Part shown: one piece after another, positions 60,111-64,000 of the stretch
Position numbering within the stretch: position 1 is the first letter of the stretch
Layout of the letters: each line of letters opens with the position of its first letter
Position numbers and translations under genes: made by a program
The notes under the pieces: generated by a model
What the model was told of the DNA's origin: nothing
What the model saw: the letters and a program-made list of their open reading frames with translations, nothing else
Database searches by the model: none
Assembly: GCF_947495565.1 (NCBI RefSeq)
Contig: NZ_CANLZM010000017.1
Location: 1 to 64,000, forward strand
DNA: 64,000 bases
Source of the DNA: an uncultured Pontibacter sp.
GTDB taxonomy: Bacteria; Bacteroidota; Bacteroidia; Cytophagales; Hymenobacteraceae
Reading direction: 5' to 3'

Positions 60111-61310
60111 CTACTCCGGCAAGCTGATTTTACCCATATGCACAGACGGTACACGATCCTGGCCTGCCCCAAAATTCGTTTGCTCTCCTACCAGGCACTC
60201 ATTTGCTAATGTGGCAAAAAGTACGGCTTCTTTGGCATCCGGAGAAACGCCAAGTTCAGCTGTATTCCTGACAGTAACATGTTCAATCATCTCATTTATA
60301 TTCTGAATCAGCAGAGGATTGTGCATGCCTCCACCGCTTAAGAAAATCTCAAACTGCCCGCCTTTAATTGACCTGGAAATAGCCTCGCAGATAGCAACAG
60401 CAGAAAAGCGGTTTAAAGTGGCCATGACATCCTCAGGAGACAAGTGTGCTGTGTCAGATTTTTGCATGGCTCTTTGCAGATAATCCAGGTTAAACAACTC
60501 AGGACCTGTTGTTTTCGGAAAGCCGTAATCAAAAAACGGATCGTCCAGTAAGGCGTCCAGTAAGGCGGGGTTGTAGTCTCCTTTTAGCGCCACCTCAGAA
60601 TCTGCATCGTACTGCTTTCCTGGAAACACAGATTGTATATAAGCATCCATCAATGTGTTACCTGGGCCAACATCTGTGGAAAAAATACGACTGGTGTTTA
60701 AGTCTCCTGGCAGGAAAGTGAAGTTGGCTATACCTCCTATGTTAAGCATAATCCGGTTTTGCCCTTTTTCAGAAAAAAGCAGGAAGTCGCCGTACACAGC
60801 CAATGGAGCACCTTCGCCACCGGCGGCAATATGCTTTTGCCTGAAATCGCTGAGGGTGATAATTCCGGTTTTCACGGCAATATGATCTCCGTCTCCTATC
60901 TGTAAGGTGGCATTGGGCATTCCCTCAGTTTTGTGCAGCGAGGCTGGTGCATGGTAAATTGTTTGCCCATGGCTGGCAATAACATCAACCTCTGACGCTT
61001 TTACGTGCCATTTTAGCAGGCAGGCGTTGATTAGCTCCGCATGAAAACTGCCAATGTAAGCATTCATCAGGCACACTTTTTCCAAATCTACCTGTCTTTT
61101 AGAGAAAATGGCTTTCACCTCTTGCTTAAAAGAAGCTTCATAAGGCATGGTGGCAAATTCGCGGACATTTATCTGAGTTTGCGTGCCATGTCCGGTAAAC
61201 TCGCAAAGCGCAATATCAAGCCCATCCAAAGAAGTACCTGACATTAAACCAATAATTACTCTTTTATCCTTCTTTACTACTTCAAACAGACGGTTTAAAC
61301 CTTTATTCAT
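60111..61310 (-). CDS. anmK: anhydro-N-acetylmuramic acid kinase
   Basis: 399 aa; IGLMSGTSLDGLDIALCEF, ASHGQTIYHAP, LNIGGIANFTFLPG, DVGPGNTLMDAYI, LSGGGMHNP. Confidence 0.93.
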   Translation of the reverse strand: MNKGLNRLFEVVKKDKRVIIGLMSGTSLDGLDIALCEFTGHGTQTQINVREFATMPYEASFKQEVKAIFSKRQVDLEKVCLMNAYIGSFHAELINACLLKWHVKASEVDVIASHGQTIYHAPASLHKTEGMPNATLQIGDGDHIAVKTGIITLSDFRQKHIAAGGEGAPLAVYGDFLLFSEKGQNRIMLNIGGIANFTFLPGDLNTSRIFSTDVGPGNTLMDAYIQSVFPGKQYDADSEVALKGDYNPALLDALLDDPFFDYGFPKTTGPELFNLDYLQRAMQKSDTAHLSPEDVMATLNRFSAVAICEAISRSIKGGQFEIFLSGGGMHNPLLIQNINEMIEHVTVRNTAELGVSPDAKEAVLFATLANECLVGEQTNFGAGQDRVPSVHMGKISLPE

Positions 61311-61797
61311 AAGAGTTTTGCTGTAAAACAGACTCAGCTGTATTAAGATGATTACAAGCCATAGGAGTTAACTATGGCAATTTTGAGTTGAAGCTATACA
61401 AATTCAAAAAGACTTAATATATATACAGGCTAATTTATTTAACAATTTTCTGTGGCACTTCTCTACTGCTTTTACTACATCAAACTTGTAATGGATTATG
61501 TCAACCGAAAATCTATATACGTGTATTAATTCAGATAAAGTATGAAATAAAAAAACTGCCTCTTTCTATAGCTGATTAGCAGCATAAAATGCTTTTTAGC
61601 AGCCATAATTTTAACTCAAAAGCTGTAGAAAAGCGATAAACTATACTTCTATACTTTTAAACCGGAACCGGTAAAACTAAGTACATGGCATGTATCGGCA
61701 GCTGCTTAAATACCTCATCACAACTTAATTACAGCTTGGAGCCAGGGCATTCCGTAAGAGAATAAAGTTCATTAATAAAGCTTGTTAACCTACTAGC

Positions 61798-64000
61798 ATG
61801 CGTGAAAATCAAGAAATAATTGCCTCAGAACCTTTAAATCTGGATAACCCCAAAGCCTGGCACAGTCTGCAGGCATCTCAGGTTTTGGAGATACTTCAGG
61901 TTTCTTCGGAGAAGGGTTTGAGTGATGAGGAAGTGGCAAAGCGAAGAGAGCAATTCGGCCGCAACATTATGACGCCCAAAAAGCAGCAGAGTGCTTTTAT
62001 CCGGTTCCTGCTGCAGTTTCATCAGCCACTGATCTATATCTTACTCGCTGCCACCATAGTTACAGTTCTTTTAGAGGAGTATATCGATGCCATTGTAATA
62101 TTTGCTGTCGTGTTTATCAACGCTATTATCGGTTATGTGCAAGAGTCTAAAGCGTTAGAAGCCATTGATGCGTTGGCTAAAAGTATGACCGCCAGAGCGC
62201 AGGTGATCCGTAACGGCAAAAAACAGCAGCTAGATGCGCGCGATCTTGTGCCGGGCGATGTGATACTGGTTCAGTCGGGTGATAAATTCCCGGCTGATGT
62301 ACGCCTGGTGCACATACGGGATCTGAAGGTAGATGAGTCGGCCTTAACCGGGGAGTCAGTGGCGGTAGAAAAGGAAAACGCTCCGGTAGCAGCCGACGAC
62401 GTGTTAGGCGACCGTGTCGGTATGGGCTTTTCGTCCACGGTGGTAACCTATGGCCAGGGCAAAGGTGTTGTTACCGCCACCGGCGACCATACGGAAGTCG
62501 GCAAAATACAACAGTCTATTGCAGGTGCGCAGGACCTGGAGACACCGCTCACCATAAAGATCAAAGAATTTAGCCGCCTTCTGCTGTGGGTAATTCTTGG
62601 TCTATCAGCCGTTGTGTTCGTTGTGGAGTATTTGCGCGGCGCTGGGATAGGCGAAACTTTTATGGTGGCTGTGGCCTTGGCTGTGGGTGCCATACCAGAA
62701 GGGTTACCTGTGGCGGTTACAATCATGTTGGCACTGGGCGTTTCTAAAATGGCAAAACGGAGGGCTATCATCCGCAAATTGGTAGCAGTTGAGACACTGG
62801 GCAGCACCAATGTTATCTGCTCCGACAAAACCGGCACACTCACCGAAAACCAGATGACGGTGCAGCAGATTGTGGCTGGCGGCATAAAGTATACTGTATC
62901 AGGTATAGGATATCGCCCGGCTGGAGAAATTTTAGAATATGAGCAGCAGGTTGACATTACTACCAATACAGCTTTAGAGCAATGCCTGACAGCCGGTATA
63001 CTTTGCAACGACAGCACTTTAAAAGAGAAAGATGAACAGTGGACTATAGAAGGTGACCCTACAGAGGGCGCCTTGATAGTGGCAGCTCAAAAAGGTAAAC
63101 TTAAAGCTCAGAAGCTAGATCAGGACTTACCTCGTAAAGATGTCATCCCTTTTGAGTCGGAATACCAGTACATGGCCACGCTGCACGGCGGCCAACAGCC
63201 TGTGATTTACTTAAAAGGTTCGGTAGAGGCTATTCTGGAGCGCAGCAGTAAAGCAATGCTGCCAAGCGGCGATATGGAAGAGCTGAACCGCGAAGAGATT
63301 AACCAGCAAGTAGAGCAGATGGCCAGTGAGGGGCTACGTATTTTAGCTTTTGCCAGGGCCGAAGTATCAGATGGCACAACCACTATCGACCATACCCATA
63401 CAAATTCGGGTATGGTGTTTTTAGGGCTGCAGGGCATGATAGACCCACCTCGCCAGGAAGCAGTAGAGGCTGTAAAACTCTGCCAGCGCGCAGGGATAGA
63501 TGTAAAAATGATTACCGGCGACCATGCTATCACCGCTGCGGCCATTGCCAGTCAAATCGGTTTAAAGGGCCGCCTGGAGAAGGGTAAATTAGTAGCCATT
63601 ACCGGCAAAGAACTGCAGCAGATTGAAGACGAGAGTTTAAAAGATGTCGCTGAGAGCATTTCCGTATTCGCCCGTGTTGCCCCGGACCAAAAACTACGTC
63701 TGGTAAAGGCGTTGCAGGCCCGCAACCACATAGTAGCCATGACCGGAGACGGTGTGAATGACGGCCCTGCCCTGAAACAGGCAAACATCGGAATAGCCAT
63801 GGGAATTACCGGCACAGACGTAGCCAAAGATGCTTCCGATATGGTACTGACTGATGATAATTTCTCTTCCATAGAAGGAGCTGTGGAGGAAGGCAGAAGT
63901 GTTTTTGATAACCTGACCAAATTTATCGTCTGGACTCTGCCTACCAACCTGGGAGAAGGACTGGTTATACTTGCCGCAGTTATACTTGGGTCAAAGCTGC
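61798..64000 (+). CDS. cation-translocating P-type ATPase (truncated by window edge)
   Basis: My translation from ATG 61798 (not in the ORF track because open at the right edge): DPGDV-type A domain, VDESALTGES, PEGLPVAV, CSDKTGTLTENQMTV, MTGDGVNDGPALKQANIGIAMG. Confidence 0.93.
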   Translation, partial: MRENQEIIASEPLNLDNPKAWHSLQASQVLEILQVSSEKGLSDEEVAKRREQFGRNIMTPKKQQSAFIRFLLQFHQPLIYILLAATIVTVLLEEYIDAIVIFAVVFINAIIGYVQESKALEAIDALAKSMTARAQVIRNGKKQQLDARDLVPGDVILVQSGDKFPADVRLVHIRDLKVDESALTGESVAVEKENAPVAADDVLGDRVGMGFSSTVVTYGQGKGVVTATGDHTEVGKIQQSIAGAQDLETPLTIKIKEFSRLLLWVILGLSAVVFVVEYLRGAGIGETFMVAVALAVGAIPEGLPVAVTIMLALGVSKMAKRRAIIRKLVAVETLGSTNVICSDKTGTLTENQMTVQQIVAGGIKYTVSGIGYRPAGEILEYEQQVDITTNTALEQCLTAGILCNDSTLKEKDEQWTIEGDPTEGALIVAAQKGKLKAQKLDQDLPRKDVIPFESEYQYMATLHGGQQPVIYLKGSVEAILERSSKAMLPSGDMEELNREEINQQVEQMASEGLRILAFARAEVSDGTTTIDHTHTNSGMVFLGLQGMIDPPRQEAVEAVKLCQRAGIDVKMITGDHAITAAAIASQIGLKGRLEKGKLVAITGKELQQIEDESLKDVAESISVFARVAPDQKLRLVKALQARNHIVAMTGDGVNDGPALKQANIGIAMGITGTDVAKDASDMVLTDDNFSSIEGAVEEGRSVFDNLTKFIVWTLPTNLGEGLVILAAVILGSKL

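Overview
Chromosomal window from a Bacteroidota bacterium. Gene style suggests the Hymenobacteraceae/Pontibacter-like Cytophagales (SusC/SusD pair, LytS/LytT pair, ECF sigma/anti-sigma pairs, outer-membrane beta-barrel proteins); this assignment is inference. I found no rRNA, tRNA or CRISPR array. Most of the window is ordinary housekeeping and envelope genes: M14 peptidase, HrpB helicases, AgcS symporter, acyl-CoA synthetase, TruA, ABC exporter, AnmK and a P-type ATPase running off the right edge. Main points of interest: (1) an AT-rich single-gene island (about 23.2-26.2 kb) encoding a HEPN-like / NB-ARC-type STAND NTPase / winged-helix / TPR / cold-shock-like protein, a candidate NLR-like immunity gene; (2) a strongly over-represented heptamer AAGTATA/TATACTT, about 100 by-eye occurrences in 64 kb, in genes and spacers but not in the AT-rich NLR gene; (3) attC-like palindromic sites separating two small same-strand ORFs in the first 1 kb, resembling an integron cassette array end; (4) a four-member family of about 110-150 bp double-hairpin elements, one with 17-bp perfect terminal inverted repeats and an 11-bp flanking duplication (IS4-like MITE), another flanked by a 20-bp perfect direct repeat; (5) a stand-alone VLRF1-like (Vms1/ANKZF1-type release factor) protein; (6) a duplicated pentapeptide-repeat gene with one copy decayed by two TAG codons and a frameshift; (7) two nearby hrpB paralogs; (8) an anmK-susC-susD cluster.
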